Part shown: positions 1-8,005 of the stretch, piece after piece
Layout: each line of letters starts with the position of its first letter
How positions within the stretch are numbered: the first letter of the stretch is position 1
Source of the DNA: Atopobium sp. BS2
GTDB lineage: Bacteria; Actinomycetota; Coriobacteriia; Coriobacteriales; Atopobiaceae
Assembly: GCF_000565075.1 (NCBI RefSeq)
Contig: NZ_JDFG01000034.1
Coordinates: 1 to 37,195 of the forward strand
Reading direction: 5' to 3'
DNA: 37,195 nt
Program-made: the position numbers and the translations under genes
The notes under the pieces: generated by a model
The model's input: only the letters and a program-made list of their open reading frames with translations
The model's database searches: none
What the model was told of the DNA's origin: nothing

Positions 1-153
1 TGAAGAATCGACATGTTCCTAATCAAGATAGCCAGGCAGCTAGGTGGTTGCACTACCTGATATGCATCTCTATGCATAAACTTCATCTAATATGCTTAAA
101 CATGAATAGACTTATATAAGAAATTTAACTATCGATGAATTCTGTATCTATAG

Positions 154-284
154 AACACACCTAAGTCAGATAATCTGCTCAGATGAGGGCATATTACACT
201 TCTAAGTCAGATAATCTGCATGTTTGTGGTAATTTCTGCGTCATGTATACGTCTTTTTGACAGATTATCCGACTTAGGTGTGTT
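154..284. repeat. small MITE-like element with 24-bp inverted ends
   Basis: The ends (154-177 and 261-284) are inverted copies of a 24-bp word beginning AACACACCTAAGTC, matching at 23 of 24 positions. An 18-bp direct copy of the inner part (CTAAGTCAGATAATCTGC) lies at 202-219 and is identical to 161-178. The 131-bp unit has no reading frame, so if mobile it would depend on a transposase elsewhere. I see no clear target-site duplication. One end sequence recurs at 37089-37112. It could instead be a cluster of protein-binding sites; only a genome-wide search would decide. The rest of 1-378 contains no gene; the only other structure is a 7-bp inverted repeat at 61-78 (TATGCAT, 4-nt spacer, ATGCATA). 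Confidence 0.5.
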
Positions 285-330
285 TTGAACTGACTCCTAT
301 TTCTCGTGTCCAAGAAATGGGAGGCAGTTC
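238..330 (-). repeat. 93-bp dispersed repeat, left copy, with hairpin
   Basis: Read on the minus strand this 93-bp stretch matches 37043-37135 (plus strand) with about 7 differences by eye. Its first 44 bases (330-287) form a long hairpin: 19-base arms (312-330 and 287-305) around a 6-base loop, with three mismatched pairs in this copy. The hairpin lies 48 bases past the yaaA stop codon, so it may terminate the yaaA transcript, although no long T-run follows. The last part of the repeat contains the inverted-end word of the neighbouring small element. Confidence 0.7.
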
Positions 331-378
331 AATTATGCAGGTCTATTTTGAAAAGTTTGGCATAGTTTTGAGCAGTGA

Positions 379-1218
379 CTAGCGACCAGTGACTAGCGTA
401 AGCGTTGCTTCTCCAGAAGCATTTGCTGTGCTTACGTCAACGTCAATAATGCCTGGTAGATTGCTTGCAATTTCTACAATTTGAGACACGCTGACTTCTT
501 CAGAGAGCTTTCCATTTGCGCGTTGTTCAAAGAGGGCACCTGCAAGTACACCACGCATGTGTTTTGCATTATGTGACACTACACTGCGCTTTCCCGTACC
601 AGGATCTTCTCGCTGAACAACAACTTGCAACAGCTCACAAGGATGCCTTGCCGAAGGCGTCCACATCTTTCTGTATTCTCCCGAGCGGCAATCCACAACT
701 ATTTGATCCTTCAGAGCGGCGTTTAACAGGGGATTAAGCTGCTTTTTCCAGTAAGTTGCAACGGTACCAACGGTGGGCAGCTTGATTGAGGCAGACAGTC
801 TATAGTTGGGGAGAAGATCGTGCGGTCTTACAACTCCCCAGAGACCAGAGAAAATCATGATTTCTGAGTTAAGGATATCTGCTGGTAATGTGACTGTTTT
901 CTGCGTGTTTTCTAACGTGGCGTTTTCAAGTGTTTGGTTAAATTTTGCAGCTTCAAAAAGTACGCCAGTATAGAGATTGAGCGCGGTTGTGGTTGGAGCT
1001 TCATAGACGTCTAGGTTGTCGGCTATGTCACCGACGGTATTAGGACCAATTTTAAGCATCTGAGCTGCGTTTGCGTGAGAACATACCTGGTGTAAGTCCT
1101 TGATGAGTTCTTCTCGACAGCTGGTAAGCTCAGAGCCAAACAAAAGCGATGAGAGATCAAGAGAAGGACCCGAGGTGGGCGCAGTTTTTCCTGACGATGG
1201 TGGAAGCAAAATAATCAT
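379..1218 (-). CDS. yaaA: YaaA family peroxide-stress protein (UPF0246/DUF328)
   Basis: A 279-residue protein of usual YaaA length. In E. coli YaaA limits free intracellular iron and DNA damage during hydrogen peroxide stress and binds DNA; the biochemical activity is not settled. Family features visible here are the PPSSGKT start (about residues 6-12), NYRLSASIKLP near 138-148, VVDCRSGEY near 174-182 and SHNAKHMRG near 215-223. ATG at 1216-1218 is preceded on the minus strand by AAAGGA at good spacing. It is a single gene divergent from the addB operon across about 106 bp and ends near the hairpin repeat at 287-330. Family assignment is firm; the physiological role is from family knowledge. 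Confidence 0.9.
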   Translation of the reverse strand: MIILLPPSSGKTAPTSGPSLDLSSLLFGSELTSCREELIKDLHQVCSHANAAQMLKIGPNTVGDIADNLDVYEAPTTTALNLYTGVLFEAAKFNQTLENATLENTQKTVTLPADILNSEIMIFSGLWGVVRPHDLLPNYRLSASIKLPTVGTVATYWKKQLNPLLNAALKDQIVVDCRSGEYRKMWTPSARHPCELLQVVVQREDPGTGKRSVVSHNAKHMRGVLAGALFEQRANGKLSEEVSVSQIVEIASNLPGIIDVDVSTANASGEATLTLVTGR

Positions 1219-1324
1219 GAAAATCCTTTTGATACGGGATTTTTAGTTGTTGTTTAGTTTGATTCTAATTTATGTCCGGTGTGCGTGGTAACTTTAGAAG
1301 TAAGAAAAATCGGAGAGGTGACGT

Positions 1325-4300
1325 ATGGGCTTGCTTCTGTACAAACAACAAACAGGTGCTTTCTTATCAAACTCTATTCAAGAGCAGCTAAGGGCTTCAC
1401 TTGAGAGGCGGGGGTCTGCTCAGCTTATTGTGCCTTCTTCCGATACCGTGTTGTTAGTTAAGAGGCAGCTTGGAGCCATCCAAGAGCTTTCTGTTGGCGT
1501 GAATGTTTCAACTTTTGATGAGTGGATGCGCGATCAATGGAAGTTATATGGAAGCTCAGACCGTCTGCTTTCAAATACGCTTCGCAAGGTATTTTTCCAG
1601 CAGATTCTGGATGGAATGTCTGCTGATGAGCTAAGCACTTTAACTACGAGCAAGGGTACCTTGGAGCTTCTTTCTAAGCTTGCTCCAGAGTATCTTACAG
1701 AGCTTAATCAGATTGTGGTCTCTGGTCAACTTTCTGCTGGTCAGATGAGTGCTTGTAAGGTGCTAGAGCGCTACAATATGCTGCTTGAAGAAAAGTCTTA
1801 CGTTGAGGTGTGTCAGTGTCTGGATTACCTGCTACAGTCCATCCCAGCGCAAGGACCTGCGCTGGTTTTCTCGCGAGTTGAAGATCTTTCGGAGGCGCGT
1901 CTTCAGTTTGTACGCAAGCTGTCGCAGAAGCGGGACGTGGTGTTTTCCCTTTACGCGCCCGAAGGACCTGCAGGTTATGCAGCAGGGCAGCAACTAGAGT
2001 TGGTTGGCGGCCCGGGATGCGATTGTCGTGTGGATACGGGGCTTGCGCCAGCCGCAAAAAGCCAGGAGCTCACCGATCTTCTCGCCAGGGTGTTCAGGGC
2101 CAAGGAGGGCAATGAGGTTACGCCGAGCGGTGCAGTAACGTTTTTGTCGCCGCTGGGCCAGCATGCCGAGGCAGAGTCTATAAGCAGGTATATCTCTCAG
2201 CGCGTTGAGTCTGGTAGCAAGAGCTTTGCGGTATACACCTCAAATCTGCAAAAGGTTTGGGACGCACTTTCGCAGAAGCTTGCGGCTAAGGGAATTGCTG
2301 CTCACTACAAGCGTTCGGTGCGCATTCAAGATTCACTTGCAGGCAGCGCGTTTGCTAGCTTGATTGATGCGTACGCCACACTCAGTGAACGTGCAGAGCT
2401 CGAGAAAAACATTGACTATCAGGTATCTGACCATCAGATGGGGGATATGTCGTGGTGGCCTCCACGTACTCTTACGGACTATCTGATTTCTCCTATTTCA
2501 GGCATAAGCGTTGAGCGCGCGTGGATGCTGGATAAAAGCTGGCGCGGAAATAGAACGCTGTATGCCACCAGAGTGCTTGAGACGCTTTCTAAAGCAGCTA
2601 TGAGCTCACGTTTATGCGCAGAGACCATCAAGAGCCTTGAGCTTGGCAGAATTGGCTCTGCTGCTCAACGCATTATTGAATACCTTTCTGCAGAAACATC
2701 TGACGAGCAGTCAGAGGCTGCTCAGTCTAAAGAGTTGATGCTTCAGTCTCTTCAAAACCAAGAGTCGCTTAAGGTAATGAACAAGATTGTTTCTTCTGCA
2801 CAGGAGTTGCATGAGGCAGGATTAAAGCTCACTCCTCAGACACTCAAATCTTTTATTGAGCTTTGCAAAGACCAGACGGTCATGATGCCTGTTTCTAATG
2901 GTATTCAGTCTGATATTCAGGTGCTGATAGCTCCTGTGAGCCAAGCTCATTCTTTTGAGCCACGTTCTTTTGATACTGTCATTTTCCAGGGTATGGATAC
3001 GCTGAATTTTGGTGTTAAAGCATCTGATGGTGCGCTTCAAGAGTTTGTTCGCCATGCGAGTAAAACGTCTAAGGTATCAGAGTTTGCACGGTATCAAAGA
3101 GATTTTTATACGGCGCTTACAACTGCTTCTACCAGCGTTGCGTTTGAGAAGGTTGAGCAAAAAGATGTCTTTAACGCAGTAGCTCTCAGTGAGGTTAAAG
3201 CATGCTATCCAAAAGACTATGAAAAGAAGACAGGGGTTGCACGCGGAGAAGAAGAGGTGTTGGTAAACCTGTTGCCTCAAGCTACTGACCCAGAACGTGT
3301 TACAGAACTCCCAACAATCGAGTCTGGTGAGATTGACCCTAAACTAAAAAATATCGTGGTACTCCCACGTCATTTGACTAGGGAGACTCTTGAGCAGGAA
3401 TTACAGGGTCTTATAGAGGTCACGCGAGAAGGGCTACCGCTTCTTTCCGCTTCTCAGATTGAGACGTATCTTGAGTGTCCCTACAAGTGGTTTACGCAAC
3501 GTCGAATCAAAATTTCTCAGGTAGACACTGACTTTGCTCCAATGCAGATAGGTACCTTTATCCATCGTGTTTTGGAGCTAACACACGCAACACTTTTAGC
3601 TGAATCACTTGGTTGTGATGTGGCTGAAGTTGATTCAGTGGTTGAATCTGCGCTTTTACAAGACATTCCTGGATCTAGGATTACATCTGATAATCTAGAT
3701 CATGCAAAACAAGTGTTAGACAGCTGTTTTGCCCAGGTCTGGGATGAGCAATTCAACAACATTAACCGAGCATCTTCAAATGAGCTTATTCCGCATAGCA
3801 TTCAAGAAAGAAAACAGGTTGAGAATATACGAGAAAATCTCAAGGATCTTCTCGAGTTTGAAGCTTCGCACTTTATTGGCTATCAGCCCAGGTTTTTTGA
3901 GCTTCGTTTTGGTAGAGAAGAAAATGTTGTTGAGTATGCAGGAGCTCAATTTACAGGCTCGATTGACCGCGTAGATGTAAACGCTCATGGTCAGGCACTT
4001 ATTATTGACTATAAACACAAGGCCACAAAAGATCTGAAGGCTTATTCAGCAAAGCTAAGCCTGGATAGTGAGCTTTCAAAAGAGATCCTTCCAAGGCATG
4101 TACAGTCTGCAATATATGCTCAGATTATGAGAAAACAGCTCACCAAGTATAAGCTTGAGCCAGTTGCTGCAATTTATCTGGGCACCAAAGAGCAAAAAGA
4201 TAAGCCTTCATTTGCTCTTGCAGGCATGGCAACAGAAGCGGCAACAGAACATATTTGGAACATGAATCCGGAAGATAAAAAGCTTAGGGACCAGGCAGTT

Positions 4301-4468
4301 ATGGTTGTGTCTCAAAACTCAGCGGAGTTTGCAGACTACTTGGACGCTTGGGAGAGTTTAATTGCTCAGAAGGTTCAAGCCATGCTTTCTGGAGATGTTC
4401 GAGCCAATCCTTGCGATAAGGATGCATGTAAGTATTGTCCAGTAAAACTGTGCGACAAGAGGAGGTAA
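1325..4468 (+). CDS. addB: ATP-dependent nuclease subunit B (AddB-like)
   Basis: A 1047-residue partner of the AddA helicase-nuclease encoded next. AddAB resects double-strand ends and loads RecA. A C-terminal PD-(D/E)XK nuclease is visible: LSASQIETYLECPYKW near 708-723, GSIDRVDV near 878 and the catalytic IIDYKHK near 893. The Cys in LECPYKW plus the terminal C-x5-C-x2-C-x4-C cluster (about 1032-1044) matches the four-Cys Fe-S 'staple' of AddB nucleases. I see no clear Walker A motif in the N-terminal half, so this subunit probably recognises rather than unwinds DNA; AddB-family N-termini diverge strongly. The ATG follows GGAGAGGTG. The gene ends inside the ribosome-binding site of addA, with a 6-nt gap. 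Confidence 0.88.
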   Translation: MGLLLYKQQTGAFLSNSIQEQLRASLERRGSAQLIVPSSDTVLLVKRQLGAIQELSVGVNVSTFDEWMRDQWKLYGSSDRLLSNTLRKVFFQQILDGMSADELSTLTTSKGTLELLSKLAPEYLTELNQIVVSGQLSAGQMSACKVLERYNMLLEEKSYVEVCQCLDYLLQSIPAQGPALVFSRVEDLSEARLQFVRKLSQKRDVVFSLYAPEGPAGYAAGQQLELVGGPGCDCRVDTGLAPAAKSQELTDLLARVFRAKEGNEVTPSGAVTFLSPLGQHAEAESISRYISQRVESGSKSFAVYTSNLQKVWDALSQKLAAKGIAAHYKRSVRIQDSLAGSAFASLIDAYATLSERAELEKNIDYQVSDHQMGDMSWWPPRTLTDYLISPISGISVERAWMLDKSWRGNRTLYATRVLETLSKAAMSSRLCAETIKSLELGRIGSAAQRIIEYLSAETSDEQSEAAQSKELMLQSLQNQESLKVMNKIVSSAQELHEAGLKLTPQTLKSFIELCKDQTVMMPVSNGIQSDIQVLIAPVSQAHSFEPRSFDTVIFQGMDTLNFGVKASDGALQEFVRHASKTSKVSEFARYQRDFYTALTTASTSVAFEKVEQKDVFNAVALSEVKACYPKDYEKKTGVARGEEEVLVNLLPQATDPERVTELPTIESGEIDPKLKNIVVLPRHLTRETLEQELQGLIEVTREGLPLLSASQIETYLECPYKWFTQRRIKISQVDTDFAPMQIGTFIHRVLELTHATLLAESLGCDVAEVDSVVESALLQDIPGSRITSDNLDHAKQVLDSCFAQVWDEQFNNINRASSNELIPHSIQERKQVENIRENLKDLLEFEASHFIGYQPRFFELRFGREENVVEYAGAQFTGSIDRVDVNAHGQALIIDYKHKATKDLKAYSAKLSLDSELSKEILPRHVQSAIYAQIMRKQLTKYKLEPVAAIYLGTKEQKDKPSFALAGMATEAATEHIWNMNPEDKKLRDQAVMVVSQNSAEFADYLDAWESLIAQKVQAMLSGDVRANPCDKDACKYCPVKLCDKRR

Positions 4469-4474
4469 GCTACT

Positions 4475-7400
4475 ATGGCTGACACACGTTATACGCCTGG
4501 TCAAGAGAAGACCATCAAGACGCTTGATAAGCCTCTTTTTGTTGCAGCAGGTGCAGGTTCAGGAAAAACTTTTACGCTTACGCAGAGAATTGTGTGGGCT
4601 TTAAAAGAAGGTTCGGGAGCTGACGGAAAGTCGTATCTGAATAGCCTTGATCAGGCATTGATTATTACGTTTACCAATGCCGCAGCTACAGAAATTAAAG
4701 AGCGCGTTAGAGAAGCTCTAGAAAAAGAAGGTCTTCATAGCGCTGCGTTGCAGGTTGATGATGCGTGGATTAGTACTATCCACGGTATGTGCAGCAGAAT
4801 CTTAAAGATTCATGCACTTGATTTAGGTCTTGATCCTGAGTTTGAAATCATTGACGACATGACCAGAAATCAGCTGGTCAATATATCTATTGAAGAAGTA
4901 CTCAGAGAGCTTTCGCAAGATGAAAGCTATGCAGAGTTTCTCTCAACCTATGCAGGGAACAGAGATGCACTGAAGTCTCGTATTGAAACGCTGATTTCGT
5001 ACGCTCAGTCATCTCCTGTAGGAATGGATGCTATTTCGTTTGTAGGGGATAGCTCTGACCTGGAAGTTCTAAAAGCGGAGCTTGAGAGTCTCTGCGGTGC
5101 ACTCGAAGCGCTAAGGGCTGCAATTTCTGCCACAAAACCAGATGAAGCAGAACAGCTACAAAATGTTCAATCTGAGCTTTCAAGTAAATTGCAGCAACAC
5201 TTGGTTCTCTCGCTCACTGATTTTGACCAGGCGTTTTGGGAGGCTCTGGGAAAAGCCGTTAAGGCCATCCGTTCTTCAAAAGAAATAAAAAATGTAAAAG
5301 ATGAAGCTGTATACCGGCTTAAGGTTTGTAGCGCTTTATTTGGACTTATTCAGGACATGTCTGAGGGTCAGAGTCTAAAAGATGTTACAGAGCAGGTCTA
5401 CAAGCTCTTTAAACAGAAGAAACTTGCTGTTGGCGGCCTTGATAACGATGACCTTTTGCATCTAACGGCAAAGGTATTCGAAGAGCATCCAGAGATTGCA
5501 GCTGTTTACACGGATAAATTCAAGCTTGTAATGGTTGATGAGTTCCAAGATACGGACCAGCAACAGGTGCAGATGATTAAGAGTCTCTCAGGTAAAGATG
5601 CTCAATATCTCACAACAGTTGGTGATGCGCAGCAGTCAATCTATCGATTCCGCGGTGCTGATGTTGATGTGTTCTTTAGACGTCAAGCAGAGGTTTCAGA
5701 AGATTTGCAACCCCGTCTTGTAGATAATTTCCGCAGTCACAACGAAATTTTGCGATTTGTTGCAAAGGTTTGCAGCGCTGACGGCATGATTCCTAACTTT
5801 ATGGATCTGTCTGCTGGGCGAGAAGAACCTGCAACTCCGTTCATTGCTCATTCGCCACGCGTATATTTTGAAGTCACAAAATTTGAAAAGTCAGGAAATT
5901 CTAAGCCAGGCGATGACGTTACAAGAAGCCAGCTTGTTGCGTATCAACTTGCAGATAGAATCAACACGCTTATGCAGGATGAGAAGATCCAAGCAAAAGA
6001 TGTTGCAATTTTGATGAAATCAGTTAAAAAGGCACAGCCCTATATTGAGGCACTTCGTACCTTTGGAATTGAAAGCGTGGTCTCTGGAGCTTCAACGTTT
6101 GGTGAGCAGCCTGAGGTTCAGCTGATTGGTAGTCTTTTACAAGCACTCGCAAATATGTACGATTCATACGAGGGACTGTTTCCTGTACTCTCGAGTGAGA
6201 TTTTTAGCCTTGATGCGTCTGACCTGCTTCTCTTGGGCACTAATTTTGGAGAAAATGGTCAGAGGATTACCAATAGAGATATTGCAGAGTCAGTGGTAAA
6301 TGACGCATTTAATCCACCTTTTGAGATAAGTCCAAAGCTCAAAAATGCTTTAGAGGTGTTGAGTAACGCTCGTAGCTCTCTTTCAAACAAGAGAGTTTCA
6401 GACGTCATTAAAAAGGTAGTTCTTGATGCCGGATGGATTTCTCGCCTTCAAAAGATGGGGAATGAGGGGCAGTCAAAGATTGCAAATATCTTTGCAGCTC
6501 TTGAACAAATTGATAGCTTGCAAAAGGAGCTGAGCATTGGCGTAGCTTCAGTCGCAAAAGCGTTTAGTCAATGGTGTAACACGGCTAAAGAGTCGCCAAA
6601 AGTGCTTCACTGCAGCACTCAAAACGCCGTAACTTTTATGACCATTCATGCTTCTAAGGGATTGGAATTTCCTGTTGTTGCTGTTGTAGGAGCTGTGTCT
6701 GGCCCTAAGGCAGGCGCTTGTGGTGAACCATTTCTGCATGTTAGAAAAGACGATTCATATCAGATTGCATTCTCAACCAGTTCTAAAAAACTTCATGAAT
6801 TGTATGACGGCTGTCATGAGGTTCCTACAAGCCTTGATGAGTGTAAGAACCTTCTTGAGTGGAGAATGTTCCTGGAAACACAAGAGAATGAGTTTGATGA
6901 GCAGGAACAGAATCGCCGTCTGTATGTTGCTTTAACACGCGCTCGCGAAGCAGTCATTCTTACTTCAACTATCGACCTTACTAAAGAGGGAATTAGTCCT
7001 CGTTATACACGCAAGATAACAGATGCCTTGTTTGAAGAGCCGCCACTTTCTGCTGGAGAGCATCAGTTTGAATATGGTGGAAATCTTGCTGGTTGTATGC
7101 GTGTAGTTCAGGGTTCTGGCAAGAAGGATGAGCCGATTCATGTTGAAGGTTTAGAGTTGGTTGAACCTTTTGGTGGTAAGCCTAAACCTTCTGATAGCAA
7201 CCTAAGTGAAGAGAAAAACCCTCAAGCTGAAGAAACGTTTGACCTCTATGAGAAGGTTCAGCTGAGCGTTACACCAGAAGCTACGTATGACCAGAGAGAA
7301 GGCTTCTTTAGTTATTCTTCTGCTCACCAACAAATGGCAGAGAACTTCAAGGGCGAGAATAACAAGGCCCTTGAGGAAGAGCGCCAGGCACAAAGCCTGG

Positions 7401-7993
7401 AATATGATGCAGATAACCCTCAACCAGAAACTGAGGCTTCCGCAGTTTTGGCTGGTTCATTAGCTGACGATGGAGTTGACCCAACCAACCTGGGCTCAGC
7501 CTTCCACGAGCTTGCTCAGATTATGGTTGAGACTCAGTCTAAGGTTGATGAACAAACTATTGATAGATTGTGCTTGAAGAACAGTGTTCCTCAGCGAGCG
7601 ATATCACGAGTCAAACAAGCACTTGAACTGTGGAGCAATTCTGCAATCAGGCAGGAAGCTTTAGCTCATGATGTGGTTATTGCGGAGTCTCCTTTTACGC
7701 TGCAGGTTGATTCTGAATATGGGAACTATGTAGAAGGAGCCATCGATCTTCTCGCTTATAATAAGGGAAGCAAAGATGCGCTGGTAGTTGACTATAAAAC
7801 AGGCGATAAGGGCCTTAGTGCAACTCAGATTTATGAGCATCATCAGATGCAGGCAAACTTCTATGCCTACGTCTTGATGCAACGCGGATTTACTAAGGTT
7901 GAGTGCGCATTTGTTTGTGTTGAGGTTGAAGAAGCTGGTCAGCCACACGTTGCTCGTTACACGTTTGATGTAAACCATCAGCCACGGCTTTAA
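4475..7993 (+). CDS. addA: ATP-dependent helicase/nuclease subunit A (AddA)
   Basis: A 1172-residue UvrD-like helicase fused to a RecB-type nuclease. It shows, in order: Walker A AGAGSGKT (25-32), Walker B VDEFQDTD (about 353-360), GDAQQSIYRFRG (about 383), THE-type motif TIHASKGLEF (about 723), RRLYVALTRARE (about 814), then the nuclease parts GSAFHELAQ (about 1006), EGAIDLL (about 1087) and VVDYKTGD (about 1105). All helicase and nuclease signature residues appear intact, so this should be the motor and one nuclease of AddAB. The ribosome-binding site GAGGAGG lies in the last codons of addB, implying translational coupling. priA follows after 12 nt. Confidence 0.95.
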   Translation: MADTRYTPGQEKTIKTLDKPLFVAAGAGSGKTFTLTQRIVWALKEGSGADGKSYLNSLDQALIITFTNAAATEIKERVREALEKEGLHSAALQVDDAWISTIHGMCSRILKIHALDLGLDPEFEIIDDMTRNQLVNISIEEVLRELSQDESYAEFLSTYAGNRDALKSRIETLISYAQSSPVGMDAISFVGDSSDLEVLKAELESLCGALEALRAAISATKPDEAEQLQNVQSELSSKLQQHLVLSLTDFDQAFWEALGKAVKAIRSSKEIKNVKDEAVYRLKVCSALFGLIQDMSEGQSLKDVTEQVYKLFKQKKLAVGGLDNDDLLHLTAKVFEEHPEIAAVYTDKFKLVMVDEFQDTDQQQVQMIKSLSGKDAQYLTTVGDAQQSIYRFRGADVDVFFRRQAEVSEDLQPRLVDNFRSHNEILRFVAKVCSADGMIPNFMDLSAGREEPATPFIAHSPRVYFEVTKFEKSGNSKPGDDVTRSQLVAYQLADRINTLMQDEKIQAKDVAILMKSVKKAQPYIEALRTFGIESVVSGASTFGEQPEVQLIGSLLQALANMYDSYEGLFPVLSSEIFSLDASDLLLLGTNFGENGQRITNRDIAESVVNDAFNPPFEISPKLKNALEVLSNARSSLSNKRVSDVIKKVVLDAGWISRLQKMGNEGQSKIANIFAALEQIDSLQKELSIGVASVAKAFSQWCNTAKESPKVLHCSTQNAVTFMTIHASKGLEFPVVAVVGAVSGPKAGACGEPFLHVRKDDSYQIAFSTSSKKLHELYDGCHEVPTSLDECKNLLEWRMFLETQENEFDEQEQNRRLYVALTRAREAVILTSTIDLTKEGISPRYTRKITDALFEEPPLSAGEHQFEYGGNLAGCMRVVQGSGKKDEPIHVEGLELVEPFGGKPKPSDSNLSEEKNPQAEETFDLYEKVQLSVTPEATYDQREGFFSYSSAHQQMAENFKGENNKALEEERQAQSLEYDADNPQPETEASAVLAGSLADDGVDPTNLGSAFHELAQIMVETQSKVDEQTIDRLCLKNSVPQRAISRVKQALELWSNSAIRQEALAHDVVIAESPFTLQVDSEYGNYVEGAIDLLAYNKGSKDALVVDYKTGDKGLSATQIYEHHQMQANFYAYVLMQRGFTKVECAFVCVEVEEAGQPHVARYTFDVNHQPRL

Positions 7994-8005
7994 GGAGGCA
8001 AGAAC

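Noticed and set aside
1-150. tRNA or small RNA at the left edge
   Set aside because: The short inverted repeats do not form a cloverleaf and no conserved T-loop or anticodon arm sequence is present.
154-284. Possible CRISPR array from repeated CTAAGTCAGATAATCTG
   Set aside because: Only three copies, one of them inverted, uneven spacing and no cas genes; better explained as inverted ends of a small element.
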